A DNA stretch of 64,000 nucleotides from Qipengyuania flava (GCF_019448255.1 NZ_CP080410.1:1798001-1862000); one strand, 5' to 3'; shown: positions 7,574-16,851, numbered from the stretch's first letter. The notes: generated by a model from the sequence alone, not told the origin. Translations and numbers: made by a program.

Positions 7574-8659
7574 ATGGAACGCCGACTCGCCCCCCCTGTT
7601 TCCGGCCGCGGTGCGCAAGGCGCCGAGGTGCCTACGCGCTTCGGCCTTGCCACGCGCGAGACCGATGGCGACTGGCGCGATTACATGGAGCAGCTTGACG
7701 GCCCGCCCGTGAAGCTGCGCACCACGGTGACGGAAGAACACCCGCGCACCATCCTAAGCTTCAACCAGTCGCCCGATGTCCCGTTCGACCGGTCAGTCAA
7801 CGCCTATCGCGGATGCGAGCACGGCTGCGTCTATTGTTTTGCGCGCCCCACCCACGCCTATCACGACCTGTCGCCCGGCCTCGATTTCGAAACGCGGCTT
7901 TTCGCCAAGCCCAATGCGGCAGAACTTCTGCGCGCGACATGGGCCAAGCCGAAGTATCGGCCCAAGCCGCTTGCCATGGGCACGAACACCGATCCCTATC
8001 AGCCGATCGAGGCGCGTTACCGCATCACGCGCAGCCTGCTGGAGGTCTGCCTCGACGCGCGCCATCCGGTGACGATCACGACCAAGTCGGACCGTGTTCT
8101 CGCCGATCTCGACCTGCTTGCCGAACTGGCCCAGCGGCGCCTGGTGGCGGTGGCGATATCGGTGACGAGCCTCGACCCCAAGCTCTCGGGAAAGCTCGAG
8201 CCGCGTGCAGCTGTGCCAGCCAAACGTCTGCAAACTCTGGAAAAACTGGTTGAAGCGGGCGTGCCGACGCACTGTTCGGTTTCGCCCATCATCCCGGCCA
8301 TCACCGACGAGTTCATGGAAGAAATCGTCCAGCGCGTCGCGGCCATCGGTGTTCAAAGCGTGGGCTGGATTCCGCTGCGGCTGCCGCACGAAGTCGCCCC
8401 GCTGTTCCGCGAATGGCTTTCAGTCCACTTCCCCGAGCGCGGCGACAAGGTGATGAGCATCGTCCGCTCGATCCGAGGCGGCAAGGATAACGATCCGGAC
8501 TTCTTCACCCGCATGAAACCAACCGGCGTCTGGGCCGACCTCTTCCGCGCCCGCTTCCGCGTGGCCTGCAAGCGGGCTGGGCTAGGCAAAGCGAAATTCG
8601 AGCTCGACTGCACGCAGTTCCGGCCGCCCGCAGTGGGCGGCCAGCTGCGGTTGCTTTAG
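7574..8659 (+). CDS. Radical SAM protein, SplB-like (PA0069 / Rv2578c group)
   Basis: 361-residue radical SAM enzyme. The 4Fe-4S motif CxxxCxxC is Cys81, Cys85 and Cys88 in GCEHGCVYCFARP, followed by the TIM-barrel region with TNTDPYQPIE and TKSDRVLADLDLL, typical of the PA0069-type relatives of spore photoproduct lyase. The substrate of this group is not established. I start at ATG 7574 (MERRLAPP); an ATG at 7562 lies inside the LexA box and would add four residues. Its transcript would be nearly leaderless. The SOS operator suggests a role in DNA damage tolerance, in line with the SplB resemblance, but that is inference. Confidence 0.9.
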   Translation: MERRLAPPVSGRGAQGAEVPTRFGLATRETDGDWRDYMEQLDGPPVKLRTTVTEEHPRTILSFNQSPDVPFDRSVNAYRGCEHGCVYCFARPTHAYHDLSPGLDFETRLFAKPNAAELLRATWAKPKYRPKPLAMGTNTDPYQPIEARYRITRSLLEVCLDARHPVTITTKSDRVLADLDLLAELAQRRLVAVAISVTSLDPKLSGKLEPRAAVPAKRLQTLEKLVEAGVPTHCSVSPIIPAITDEFMEEIVQRVAAIGVQSVGWIPLRLPHEVAPLFREWLSVHFPERGDKVMSIVRSIRGGKDNDPDFFTRMKPTGVWADLFRARFRVACKRAGLGKAKFELDCTQFRPPAVGGQLRLL

Positions 8660-8695
8660 GGTTACCGCGGGCTTTTCACGATCCCATCGCCGGGC

Positions 8696-8725
8696 TTGAA
8701 ATAGCCCGCAAGGCGCTGCTAGCCT
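8696..8725 (+). promoter_or_regulatory. Candidate sigma70-type promoter for the YbjN-domain gene
   Basis: TTGAAA at 8696-8701 and TAGCCT at 8720-8725 are separated by 18 bases, about 30 bp before the start codon at 8756. The -35 is a good match and the -10 moderate. The same stretch holds a short hairpin (CGGGCT / AGCCCG around 8691-8707). Confidence 0.4.
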
Positions 8726-8755
8726 CGCCTCAGAACAGAAACGGGGGGGAAATCT

Positions 8756-9265
8756 ATGCGAAAGAGCACGCGCGCCATGGGCGCACTCCTGGGTGCAGCG
8801 GTCCTGGCCGTCAGCCCGGTTCCGGCGGCGGCCCAGAGCTACTCGGCAAGCCGGGTCATCTCCTACTTCAGCCCGGACGATCTGAGGGCTGTGCTGGGGG
8901 AACTGGATGCGACGATGGAGCAATCGTCGGACGAGGAAGACCGCTATCTGATCAAGTTCAGCAACGGTACCGCCTCATCGGTGTTCTTCCGGGTCTGCAG
9001 CTCCTCCGGATGCCGGGGCCTGAACTTCCTGGCGAGCTTCGCAAAGCCATCGGACAAGACGTCCGAAGCAACCAGCAAGCTGGTGCATGACTACAACGAG
9101 ACCTGGTCGGCGGCCAAGGCATACCCCAAGTCCGACGGGGGGGCCTACGTCCAGCACTACGTGATTTCCGACGGCGGCATCACGATGGACAACCTTCGCG
9201 CACAGGTGAACATCTACTCCAGCATGCTGCAGAAGATGAGGGAAACAATCTACACCGACGGGTAG
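8756..9265 (+). CDS. Secreted YbjN-domain protein
   Basis: 169 aa with a signal peptide (about residues 1-26, cleavage after AAA-Q). The mature part has YbjN-like features: an N-terminal strand-helix block with FSPDDLRAVLGEL, a central hydrophobic segment after SNGTASSVFFRV, and a long C-terminal helix ending the domain. Two cysteines in the CSSSGC motif could form a disulfide. YbjN proteins resemble secretion chaperones and have a poorly defined role in stress and motility. The gene stands alone, with its own promoter, between a radical SAM gene and a convergent DUF1330 gene. Confidence 0.78.
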   Translation: MRKSTRAMGALLGAAVLAVSPVPAAAQSYSASRVISYFSPDDLRAVLGELDATMEQSSDEEDRYLIKFSNGTASSVFFRVCSSSGCRGLNFLASFAKPSDKTSEATSKLVHDYNETWSAAKAYPKSDGGAYVQHYVISDGGITMDNLRAQVNIYSSMLQKMRETIYTDG

Positions 9266-9295
9266 GCCAGCCGACTCAAGTCGGACAGACCCGCC

Positions 9296-9730
9296 TCACC
9301 CGAACCCCTCGCCCGCTTTGCCCGGCTTGAAGCGCACCAGCCGGCTGTCCACCAGCGCGGCGGTGCGGTTGACCACGGCCAGCTGGTAGTCGGGGTCCTT
9401 GATCATTTCGAAGAAGGCACCGGAATTGGGGTATTGCGCGACGAAGCCGTCGTGCCATTGCATCGCTTCCGGGCCGGTCACCACCGTCTGGAACGCCCCG
9501 CGCCAGACGATTTCGCCGCCTACGCGGCGGAAGATCGGGCCGCTGGTCTTGCCGTATTCCTCATAGGCGCGCCGGCCGCTCCATCCGTTGCCGTGGTGCT
9601 CGTGCCCCTCGGGATACTCTGCAAGCTCGCGGTATTGCAGCAGGTTGAGCATGTGGATCGGCTCGTCGCGCGGCAAATCCTTGAAGGACTGGAAATTCGC
9701 GGGACTGGGATCGATGTAGGTGTCGCTCAT
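9296..9730 (-). CDS. DUF1330 domain-containing protein
   Basis: 144-residue cytoplasmic protein of the DUF1330 group, a dimeric alpha/beta-barrel fold like EthD and monooxygenase-type small domains. Family features are HMLNLLQYRE near residues 26-35, a glycine/tyrosine-rich middle (SGRRAYEEYG), and FQTVVTGPEAMQWHDG near 82-97. Function is unknown for the family. It is 18 bp downstream of the acetyltransferase gene on the same strand and may be the last gene of the acyl-CoA synthetase run. Confidence 0.82.
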   Translation of the reverse strand: MSDTYIDPSPANFQSFKDLPRDEPIHMLNLLQYRELAEYPEGHEHHGNGWSGRRAYEEYGKTSGPIFRRVGGEIVWRGAFQTVVTGPEAMQWHDGFVAQYPNSGAFFEMIKDPDYQLAVVNRTAALVDSRLVRFKPGKAGEGFG

Positions 9731-9748
9731 GAGGTCTCTCCTTACCCT

Positions 9749-10258
9749 TTACCTGGCCTCGGTCAGATCGCGTTGCATGTAGACGGTATCGAGTTTGCGG
9801 CCGAACTTGTAGCCCACATTGCGCATCCGGCCCGCCTGGAGGAAGCCGAGTTTTGCGTGGACGGCAAGAGAGGCAGGCTCCCCGCCGCCGGCAACCGCGA
9901 TCATCTGTTCAAAGCCGCACGCCCGTGCCGCCTCCACCAGCGCGCCGAGCAACTCCGTACCCAGCCCCGCGCCTGTGTGCCTCTCGGCGATGTAGATGCT
10001 GTCCTCGCAAGTGTGCGCATAGGCCGGGCGGTCGCGGAACTGGGTCGCGTAGGCATAGCCGCCGACCTCGCCCGCGTGCTCGATCACGAGGAACGGCCAC
10101 CCGCGCTCAAGGACGTCGGCGATCTTCGCACGCCAGAAGCTCTCTTCCGGCGGCACGGTGTCGAAGGTCGCGGTGCCGTGCTCGACGTGAAAGGCATAGA
10201 TCGCCTGCACCGCCGCCGCGTCATCGGCGGTGGCGGTGCGGACGATGGCGTCAGCCAA
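9749..10258 (-). CDS. GNAT family N-acetyltransferase (phosphinothricin/methionine sulfoximine type)
   Basis: 169 aa. The acetyl-CoA loop RHTGAGLGTEL is at residues 93-103, preceded by GGYAYATQFRDRPAY and TCEDSIYI and followed by NVGYKFGRKLDTVYMQ; this order is that of the Pat/MddA acetyltransferases, which acetylate phosphinothricin and methionine sulfoximine or sulfone. There is no suitable ATG. TTG at 10258, inside the 3' end of the upstream synthetase gene, begins LADAIVRTATADD and is the best start. The physiological substrate is unknown. Confidence 0.85.
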   Translation of the reverse strand: MADAIVRTATADDAAAVQAIYAFHVEHGTATFDTVPPEESFWRAKIADVLERGWPFLVIEHAGEVGGYAYATQFRDRPAYAHTCEDSIYIAERHTGAGLGTELLGALVEAARACGFEQMIAVAGGGEPASLAVHAKLGFLQAGRMRNVGYKFGRKLDTVYMQRDLTEAR

Positions 10259-11849
10259 GCGTGTAATCCGCAAAGCGGGAGCGCAGGTCCTTCTTGCTGA
10301 TCTTGCCGGTGGCGGTGTGCGGGATGTCGTCGACGAACTCGACCGCATCGGGCAACCACCACTTGGCAATCTTGTCGGCGAGGAATGCGGTGATGTCCTC
10401 GCCGCTCACGTCCTCGCCTTCCTTCTTCACCACGAACAGCACCGGTCGCTCGTCCCATTTTGGGTGCGGCATCCCGATGCAGGCCGCCTCGGCGACCGCG
10501 GGGTGGCCGACAGCGGCGTTCTCGAGCTCGACCGAGCTGATCCATTCGCCGCCCGACTTGATCACGTCCTTGGTGCGATCGGTCAGCTGCAGCGTGCCGT
10601 CGGGATGGATGATGCCGACATCGCCTGTGTCGAACCAGCCGTCCTCGGTCACCGCGTCGTGCTCGGCCTTGAAGTAGCGCTTCACCACCCAGGGCCCGCG
10701 GATCTGCAGAGCGCCCGAGCTTTCGCCGTCGCGCGGCAGGACCTTGGTCGGATCGTCGAGGTCGACGATGCGCAGTTCCACGCCGAAGATCGGGCGGCCC
10801 TGCTTCATGGTCTTTTCGACCTTCTCCTCGAAACTGAGCTGGTCCCAATCGTGCGTCGGCCCGCCGACGGTGCCGATGGGAGACGTCTCGGTCATGCCCC
10901 AGGCGTGCTGGACGCGGGTGCCGTTCTTCATCAGCCGCTCGATCATGAAGCGCGGCGCGGCCGAGCCGCCGATGGTCGCGGCGCGCAGGGGCGGCAGGTC
11001 GATGCCTTCCTTGTCGCAATACTGGAAATGGGCGAGCCAGACGGTCGGCACGCCGGCGCTGTCGGTGACGCCTTCCTTCAGCATCATTTCGTGCAGCACG
11101 GCCGGATCGTTGACGGCCGAGAACACGAATTTGATCCCCGCCATCGCGCCTGCGTAGGGCAGGCCCCAACTGGCGGCGTGGAACATCGGCACGACGGGCA
11201 GCATCACGCTGGATGCGCTGAAGTTGAAGGTGCTCGGCTGGAGGCCGGATACCGCGTGCAGGATGGTCGAGCGGTGTTCGTACTGCACGCCCTTGGGATT
11301 GCCCGTGGTGCCGCTGGTGTAGCAGATCATGCACGGATCGCGCTCGTCGCCATCAACCCACTCGAACTCGCCATCCTGCGCGCCGATCCAGTCTTCGAAG
11401 CTGGTCGTGTGCTCGGAGCTGTCGAAGCAGATGTAATGCTCCACGCCCGGCCACTTGTCGCGCATCTTGTCGATGATCGGCTGGAAGGCCGCATCGTAGA
11501 GCATGACTTTGTCTTCGGCGTGATTGACGATGTATTCGAGCTGGTCCTCGAACAGGCGCGGGTTGCAGGTGTGCAGCACGCCGCCCATCCCGGCGACGCC
11601 GAACCAGCTGACGAGATGGCGCGCGTGGTTCATCGCGAGACTGGCAACCTTGTCGCCCTTCTTGAGGCCGAGCGCGAGCAGCGCCTGGCTCATCTTCTTC
11701 GCATCGCGGTGCACGCCCGCCCAGGTGGTGCGGGTTTCGCTGCCGTCGGCCCAGCGGGTGACGATATCGCGGGTCGGGGCTTCACGGGCAGCGTGGTCGA
11801 TCACATGCGAAATCCGCATGCTCCAATCCTGCATCGCGCCAAGGGACAT
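10251..11849 (-). CDS. AMP-binding long-chain acyl-CoA synthetase
   Basis: 532-residue adenylate-forming enzyme that activates a carboxylic (probably medium- or long-chain fatty) acid to the acyl-CoA. The P-loop YTSGTTGNPKG lies at about 177-187. The adenylate motifs HAWGMTETSP and GWFDTGDVGIIHPDG and the C-terminal GKISKKDLR with the catalytic lysine are all visible. The start is the ATG at 11849 with GGAGAGAAT upstream; five extra upstream codons are possible but lack support. The acetyltransferase gene begins within its last codons. Role: probably feeds beta-oxidation together with ETF-QO. Confidence 0.93.
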   Translation of the reverse strand: MSLGAMQDWSMRISHVIDHAAREAPTRDIVTRWADGSETRTTWAGVHRDAKKMSQALLALGLKKGDKVASLAMNHARHLVSWFGVAGMGGVLHTCNPRLFEDQLEYIVNHAEDKVMLYDAAFQPIIDKMRDKWPGVEHYICFDSSEHTTSFEDWIGAQDGEFEWVDGDERDPCMICYTSGTTGNPKGVQYEHRSTILHAVSGLQPSTFNFSASSVMLPVVPMFHAASWGLPYAGAMAGIKFVFSAVNDPAVLHEMMLKEGVTDSAGVPTVWLAHFQYCDKEGIDLPPLRAATIGGSAAPRFMIERLMKNGTRVQHAWGMTETSPIGTVGGPTHDWDQLSFEEKVEKTMKQGRPIFGVELRIVDLDDPTKVLPRDGESSGALQIRGPWVVKRYFKAEHDAVTEDGWFDTGDVGIIHPDGTLQLTDRTKDVIKSGGEWISSVELENAAVGHPAVAEAACIGMPHPKWDERPVLFVVKKEGEDVSGEDITAFLADKIAKWWLPDAVEFVDDIPHTATGKISKKDLRSRFADYTLG

Positions 11850-11882
11850 ATTCTCTCCTCTCACCTATCAGGCCCAATTAGC

Positions 11883-14800
11883 CTAGGCGACGAGGCGCAG
11901 ATTTGCCTTCCCCCGTCGCGCGGTCAGCTGCACCTTGGCAAGGCCGGGCACGCTTGCCAAGCGTTCCGCAAGCTCTCCATCGATAGAAAAGCTACGGCCC
12001 AGCCGCATGACGGGTGGGGCCGCATCGCCGGTGAGCAGCGTGGCAAGCACTTCATCGCCGCCCGCGCCGTCATCGCCAAGCTCCAGCGCCAGCTGGGTGA
12101 GCGCCTCGACCGTCTCGACCTCCAGCGTGAGCAGCATGGCCATGCTGCCCTTGACCGCCTCCAGAGGCACCGCCCCGCGCACGGTGATGCGCGGCGGTTC
12201 GTCGGGGCTCGGGCTGTCGAGTTCGACATCGAGCTTCACGCAGGTCTGGTTGTCCGCCCATTCGAGGAATCGGTCGACCAGGCTTTCCTCGAAACAGGCG
12301 GCGCTGAACTGGCCGGAGCTGTCGGAGAAATCGGCCCGGATGAAGGGTTTGCCGCGCTTGGTCGTGCCCTTGCTGACCTTCTCGACCATCGCCGCCATGA
12401 CCGCGCCCGCGCGGCCGCCGGGAGGCGCGCCGCCGGCCATCAGCGAAGCGTAGCTGCGCGCCCCTTGCGCGCTGGCCACCTGGCGCCAGGCTTCGACAGG
12501 GTGCTCGGCGAAATAGAAACCGAAGTTCTCCTTCTCGCGCGCCATCTGGTCGGCGCGCGGCCAGGGTTCGGCCTCCTTGAGGCGCAGCGTGTCCTCGACC
12601 GGGGAATCCTCCCCGCCGAACAAACCGCCCTGCCCGCTTGAGCGTTCGCGTTCGGCCGCATCGGCAACCGCCAGCAGCATGTCAGCGTTGGCGAACAGCT
12701 TGGCGCGGTTGGGCTCGAATTCGTCCAGCGCGCCGGCGCTGATGAGCGCTTCCAGCTGGCGCGAGTTCATCGAACCCTTTGGCAGGCGTTCGAACAGGTC
12801 CTTGAGGCTTTCGAATGGACCCGCCGCCTCGCGTTCGCCCACGATCGCTTCCATGGCGCGTTCGCCGACATTGCGAATGCCGGCCAGAGCGTAGCGCACG
12901 GCGTAACCCTCGTCGGTCTGCTCGACCGTGTATTCGGCTTCCGAATGGTTGAGCGAGGGTGCCAGCACCCGGATGCCGCTGCGCCGCGCATCGTCGACGA
13001 AGACCGCCAGCTTCTCCGACTGGTGCATGTCGAAGCACATGGACGCGGCGTAGAATTCCTCCGGGTAATGCGCCTTCAGCCATGCGGTCTGGTACGCAAG
13101 CAGGGCGTAGGCGGCGGCGTGCGACTTGTTGAAGCCGTAGCCGGCAAACTTGTCGATCAAGTCGAACAGCGCGTTCGCCTCGGCCTTCTCGATGCCGGAA
13201 ACCTCCTTGCACCCGTCGACAAAGCGCTGGCGCTGGGCGTCCATTTCCGCCTGCACCTTCTTGCCCATGGCGCGGCGCAGCAGGTCGGCGTCGCCAAGCG
13301 AGTATCCGGCGAGGATCTGCGCGGCCTGCATGACCTGTTCCTGGTAGACGAAGATGCCATAGGTCTCGGCGAGGATGCCTTCGAGCTTGGCGTGCGGGTA
13401 TTCGATTGCCACCTCGCCCGCCTTGCGCTTGCCGAAGAGCGGGATGTTGTCCATCGGACCCGGACGGTAGAGCGAGACGAGCGCGATGATGTCGCCGAAA
13501 TTGGTCGGCTTCACCGCGGTCAGCGTGCGCCGCATGCCTTCCGATTCCAGCTGGAACACGCCGACCGTGTTACCCGCCTTCATCAGCTCGTAGACCTTGG
13601 GATCGTCGAGCGGGAGCTGCGAGAGATCGATGTCGATCTCGCGCTTCTTGAGGAGATCGGTCGCCTTCTTGAGCACCGAGAGCGTCTTCAATCCGAGGAA
13701 GTCGAATTTGACGAGGCCGGAGCTTTCGACATTCTTCATGTCGTACTGCGTCACGGGCATGTCCGAACGCGGGTCACGGTAAAGCGGGACGAGCTTTGCC
13801 AGCGGCCGGTCGCCGATCACCACACCCGCCGCGTGGGTCGAGCTGTTGCGCGGGAAGCCTTCGAGCTGCATCGCAAGGTCGACGAGGCGCTTCACCTCGT
13901 TGTCGTTGTCGTATTCGCGCTTGAAATCGGCTGCGCCATTGAGGGCGCGCGGGAGCGTCCAAGGGTCGGTCGGGTGGTTGGACACCATCTTGCACAGGCG
14001 ATCGACGTGGCCGTAGCTCATCTGCAGGATGCGCCCCGTATCGCGCAGCACGGCGCGGGCCTTCAGCTTACCGAAGGTGATGATCTGGGCGACGTGGTCC
14101 TGCCCGTACTTCTGCTGGACGTAGCGGATCACCTCGCCGCGACGCGTTTCGCAGAAGTCGATATCGAAGTCGGGCATGGAAACGCGTTCCGGGTTGAGGA
14201 AGCGTTCGAACAGCAGGCCCAGCTGGATCGGGTCGAGATCGGTAATCGTCAGCGCCCAAGCGACGAGGCTGCCCGCACCCGAACCACGGCCCGGCCCAAC
14301 CGGAATATCGTGGTCCTTCGCCCATTTGATGAAGTCGGCAACGATCAGGAAGTAGCCCGGAAAGCCCATCTGGTTGATGATGTCGACTTCGAATTTCAGT
14401 CGGTCGAAATAGACCTTGCGGTCTTCCTCGCTCATCTCGCCATAGGGTTCGAGGCGGGCTTCAAGGCCCTTGCGCGCGTCTTCCTCCAGCATCCGCGCCT
14501 CGCCTTCGAGGTCGCCGGCAAGGCTCGGAAGGATCGGCTTGCGATAGGGCGGCGCGTAGGCGCAGCGCTGCGCGACAACGAGCGTGTTCTGCATCGCTTC
14601 GGGCAGGTCGGCGAAGGCCTCGTCCATCATGTGGAAGGTCTTCACATAGCTTTCCGGGTTCGACCGGGCGCGTTCCTCGGCTTCGACATGGGTCGACCCG
14701 GCAATGCACAGCATGGCGTCATGCGCCTTGTGCATATGCGGTTCGGCGAAGTTTGCAGGGTTGGTGGCCACCAGCGGCAGGTCGCGCGCATAGGCAAGGT

Positions 14801-15359
14801 CGATCAGAGCGTCTTCCGCGCGCTCCTCGACCTCATTCCCGCGCCGGGCAAGCTCGATGTAGAGCCGATCCGGGAAGAAGCCCTGCAGCCGATCGAGCAG
14901 CGCTTCGGCGTGGTCCTTTTGACCTTCTGCAAGGAGGCGCGTCAGCCCGCCTTCGCTGGCGCCGGTGAAAGCGATCAGCCCGTCGGTATGCCCTTCGAAA
15001 TCGGACATGCGCACATGCGGTTCGAATTCGAGCGGGCGGTCGAGGTGGGCCTTGGAGACCAGGTGGCAGAGGTTGTCATAGCCCGCCTCGTCCTGCGCGT
15101 AGAGCGGCAGGTAGTCGACCAGCTTGCCTTCCTTGTCGCGTGCAACGCCCAGCAAGGTGCCGATAATCGGCTGGATGCCTTCCGCCTTGCAGGCGTTGGC
15201 GAACATGACCGCGCCATAGAGCCCGTTGCGGTCGGCAATCGCCATCGCGGGAAAGCCGCGTTCCTTTGCCAGCTTCGCCATCGCCTTGGGATCGATCGCG
15301 CCTTCCAGCATGGTGTAGGCGGACAGAATACGAAAAGGGACGAAGGGCTTGAACGGCAT
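11883..15359 (-). CDS. dnaE: DNA polymerase III alpha subunit
   Basis: Replicative polymerase of 1158 aa, typical DnaE1 length. Order: PHP domain (about 1-275), palm/fingers with the catalytic motif PDFDIDF at about 395-401, then helix-hairpin-helix, OB fold and tau-binding tail. GPGRGSGAGSLVAWAL and GYGFNKSHAAAYALLAYQTA are typical DnaE1 blocks. ATG at 15359 (MPFKPFVPFRIL) is chosen; 20 further in-frame upstream codons are not conserved-looking. The PHP metal site looks lost (RILSAYT and ADRN where active enzymes have HxH and TDHG), so proofreading must come from DnaQ. No SOS dnaE2-type features. Confidence 0.97.
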   Translation of the reverse strand: MPFKPFVPFRILSAYTMLEGAIDPKAMAKLAKERGFPAMAIADRNGLYGAVMFANACKAEGIQPIIGTLLGVARDKEGKLVDYLPLYAQDEAGYDNLCHLVSKAHLDRPLEFEPHVRMSDFEGHTDGLIAFTGASEGGLTRLLAEGQKDHAEALLDRLQGFFPDRLYIELARRGNEVEERAEDALIDLAYARDLPLVATNPANFAEPHMHKAHDAMLCIAGSTHVEAEERARSNPESYVKTFHMMDEAFADLPEAMQNTLVVAQRCAYAPPYRKPILPSLAGDLEGEARMLEEDARKGLEARLEPYGEMSEEDRKVYFDRLKFEVDIINQMGFPGYFLIVADFIKWAKDHDIPVGPGRGSGAGSLVAWALTITDLDPIQLGLLFERFLNPERVSMPDFDIDFCETRRGEVIRYVQQKYGQDHVAQIITFGKLKARAVLRDTGRILQMSYGHVDRLCKMVSNHPTDPWTLPRALNGAADFKREYDNDNEVKRLVDLAMQLEGFPRNSSTHAAGVVIGDRPLAKLVPLYRDPRSDMPVTQYDMKNVESSGLVKFDFLGLKTLSVLKKATDLLKKREIDIDLSQLPLDDPKVYELMKAGNTVGVFQLESEGMRRTLTAVKPTNFGDIIALVSLYRPGPMDNIPLFGKRKAGEVAIEYPHAKLEGILAETYGIFVYQEQVMQAAQILAGYSLGDADLLRRAMGKKVQAEMDAQRQRFVDGCKEVSGIEKAEANALFDLIDKFAGYGFNKSHAAAYALLAYQTAWLKAHYPEEFYAASMCFDMHQSEKLAVFVDDARRSGIRVLAPSLNHSEAEYTVEQTDEGYAVRYALAGIRNVGERAMEAIVGEREAAGPFESLKDLFERLPKGSMNSRQLEALISAGALDEFEPNRAKLFANADMLLAVADAAERERSSGQGGLFGGEDSPVEDTLRLKEAEPWPRADQMAREKENFGFYFAEHPVEAWRQVASAQGARSYASLMAGGAPPGGRAGAVMAAMVEKVSKGTTKRGKPFIRADFSDSSGQFSAACFEESLVDRFLEWADNQTCVKLDVELDSPSPDEPPRITVRGAVPLEAVKGSMAMLLTLEVETVEALTQLALELGDDGAGGDEVLATLLTGDAAPPVMRLGRSFSIDGELAERLASVPGLAKVQLTARRGKANLRLVA

Positions 15360-15434
15360 GGCCCCAATATGCGGATTGCGAGCGCGATTCTCCAGTGGGC
15401 GGCCCGCCCAATTCTCCACAGGCTGTGGGCGGAT

Positions 15435-15914
15435 TTAGAGGAGCTTTTCGATGTCCTTGGCGATGGTCTTAGGCGCATCGGCCGGGCCGTAGCGCTTCAC
15501 CACATTGCCCTCGCGATCGATCAGGAACTTGGTGAAGTTCCACTTGATCGCCTTCGACCCCATCAGGCCCGGCTTTTCCGCCTTCATCCAGTCGAACAGC
15601 GGGCTGGCGTTGTCGCCGTTCACATCGACCTTGGCCATCAGCGGGAAAGTGAGGCCGAAATTGACCTTGCAGAATTCCGCAATCTCGCCCGCATCGCCCG
15701 GTTCCTGGTTGCCGAACTGGTTGCACGGGAAGGCGAGGACTTCGAAATCCTTGTCCTTGTAATCCTGGAACAGCTCTTCCAGCCCGTCGTACTGCGGCGT
15801 GAAACCGCATTTGCTGGCGGTGTTCACCACCAGCAGCACCTTGCCGAGTTTCTCCTTGAGATCGAGTTCCTCGCCCTTGTTGGTGGCGACGGTGAAATCG
15901 GCAATCGTGGTCAT
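15435..15914 (-). CDS. Glutathione peroxidase (Cys type)
   Basis: 159-residue thiol peroxidase of the glutathione peroxidase family that reduces hydrogen and lipid peroxides using glutathione or thioredoxin. The peroxidatic Cys36 sits in NTASKCGFTP, in place of selenocysteine; the partner residues are in FPCNQFGNQEPG (62-73) and IKWNFTKFLID. A possible resolving cysteine is Cys64. ATG at 15914 gives MTTIADFTV. It lies 75 bp from dnaE, downstream of a secreted-protein gene whose stop is 7 bp away. Cytoplasmic, with no signal peptide. Confidence 0.93.
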   Translation of the reverse strand: MTTIADFTVATNKGEELDLKEKLGKVLLVVNTASKCGFTPQYDGLEELFQDYKDKDFEVLAFPCNQFGNQEPGDAGEIAEFCKVNFGLTFPLMAKVDVNGDNASPLFDWMKAEKPGLMGSKAIKWNFTKFLIDREGNVVKRYGPADAPKTIAKDIEKLL

Positions 15915-15921
15915 GGCGGCG

Positions 15922-16443
15922 CTATTCCTTGCGGCGGTAGATGTAATCGAAGGCGTCCGACCAGCTTCGTCCATGGTCGGCGCTCGCCTGGCCGTACTGG
16001 CGCACGCTGCCGTCCGCTTCAAGCGTATAGGTCATTCGCACCAGCATAGGATTTCCTTGTGCGTCCTTGCCCCAGTAACCGGTGAGCACCATTGCGCCAT
16101 CGACGGGGCCGCCGTCGAAGAACACGCGGCCCGGCTGCCCACCGACCCACAGCTGGTGCCACCCGCCGGTGACCGGATCATAGGTGCTGATGCTGGTCCC
16201 GCCGCGCCCCTGGAACGGCATCCAGGTTTCGCGAATGGCGCAGCCAGCGCCCAGTTCCTCGATACGGCTGTCGGCAACCTGCTGGTCGCTGCCGTTGGGA
16301 AAAACGTTCCACTCGCCGATCCAGAAGTCGAAGGCGTCGTACTTCTCGCCCGTACACGAGGGCGGAGGCGGCGGCGTGGCCTGAGCGGGTGCGCTCGGTG
16401 TGGCGGCTTGCGCAAGAACGAGCGCGAATGCGGCGGTCAGCAT
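15922..16443 (-). CDS. Secreted DUF1579-like beta-barrel protein, unknown function
   Basis: 173 aa. The N-terminus is a signal peptide (MLTAAFALVLAQAATPSAPA), followed by a Pro-rich linker and one domain beginning FDFWIGEWNVFP. This opening, with later WGKDAQGNPML and a C-terminal FDYIYRRKE, resembles DUF1579 or lipocalin-like barrels that bind small hydrophobic ligands. Cys30 and Cys68 could form a disulfide. It is probably co-transcribed with the downstream glutathione peroxidase gene (7-bp gap). No specific function can be given. Confidence 0.65.
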   Translation of the reverse strand: MLTAAFALVLAQAATPSAPAQATPPPPPSCTGEKYDAFDFWIGEWNVFPNGSDQQVADSRIEELGAGCAIRETWMPFQGRGGTSISTYDPVTGGWHQLWVGGQPGRVFFDGGPVDGAMVLTGYWGKDAQGNPMLVRMTYTLEADGSVRQYGQASADHGRSWSDAFDYIYRRKE

Positions 16444-16524
16444 GATTGTTCTCCCCTGATCCCGCCCTCATGCGCGCCGCGCCGCAACCGCGCGAGGACC
16501 TATCGACGGGGAGCGAACTGCACC

Positions 16525-16803
16525 CTACGAGCGCGGAAAATCGGGATGCTCGGCAAGGCCGGTGACCTCGTCGGCATGGTATTCGCGGTCGCCGGCTTTC
16601 TGGATGTAGAAATCCTTCCGCTCGTCTTCGGGCATCAGCATCATGTGCTTGATCAGATCGGCAAACGTGCCCGAACGCAGGCCCTTCGCACCGTCGAGCA
16701 CGCCGTCGCCATCACCAACCCGGTGAAGGCTGGCGCGGTCGTCCCAATCGATGCCCTTGCGGTGCGTATTGGCAGCTTTGAATGTGCTGGGATGGTCGGT
16801 CAT
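16525..16803 (-). CDS. Small conserved-looking hydrophilic protein
   Basis: 92 aa, acidic and basic residues mixed, no signal peptide or membrane segment. Notable are a DGDGVLDGAKGLRSG stretch and the segment LIKHMMLMPEDERKDFYI, which reads like an amphipathic helix. I recognise no domain. ATG at 16803 has GGAGGGTCTCC-like purine-rich sequence beforehand on its strand (AAGGAGACCCTCC). It lies 48 bp downstream of lolD and may be the end of the lol operon, or stand alone. Confidence 0.55.
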   Translation of the reverse strand: MTDHPSTFKAANTHRKGIDWDDRASLHRVGDGDGVLDGAKGLRSGTFADLIKHMMLMPEDERKDFYIQKAGDREYHADEVTGLAEHPDFPRS

Positions 16804-16851
16804 GGAGGGTCTCCTTCGACCAACCAACGGATAAGACGGCTAGTGGGTCCG

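Noticed and set aside
12945-16049. 1,034-codon open frame on the plus strand opposite dnaE
   Set aside because: It runs antisense to dnaE and the glutathione peroxidase gene, with Val/Gly/Asp-rich composition typical of high-GC antisense frames. dnaE on the other strand has every expected motif.
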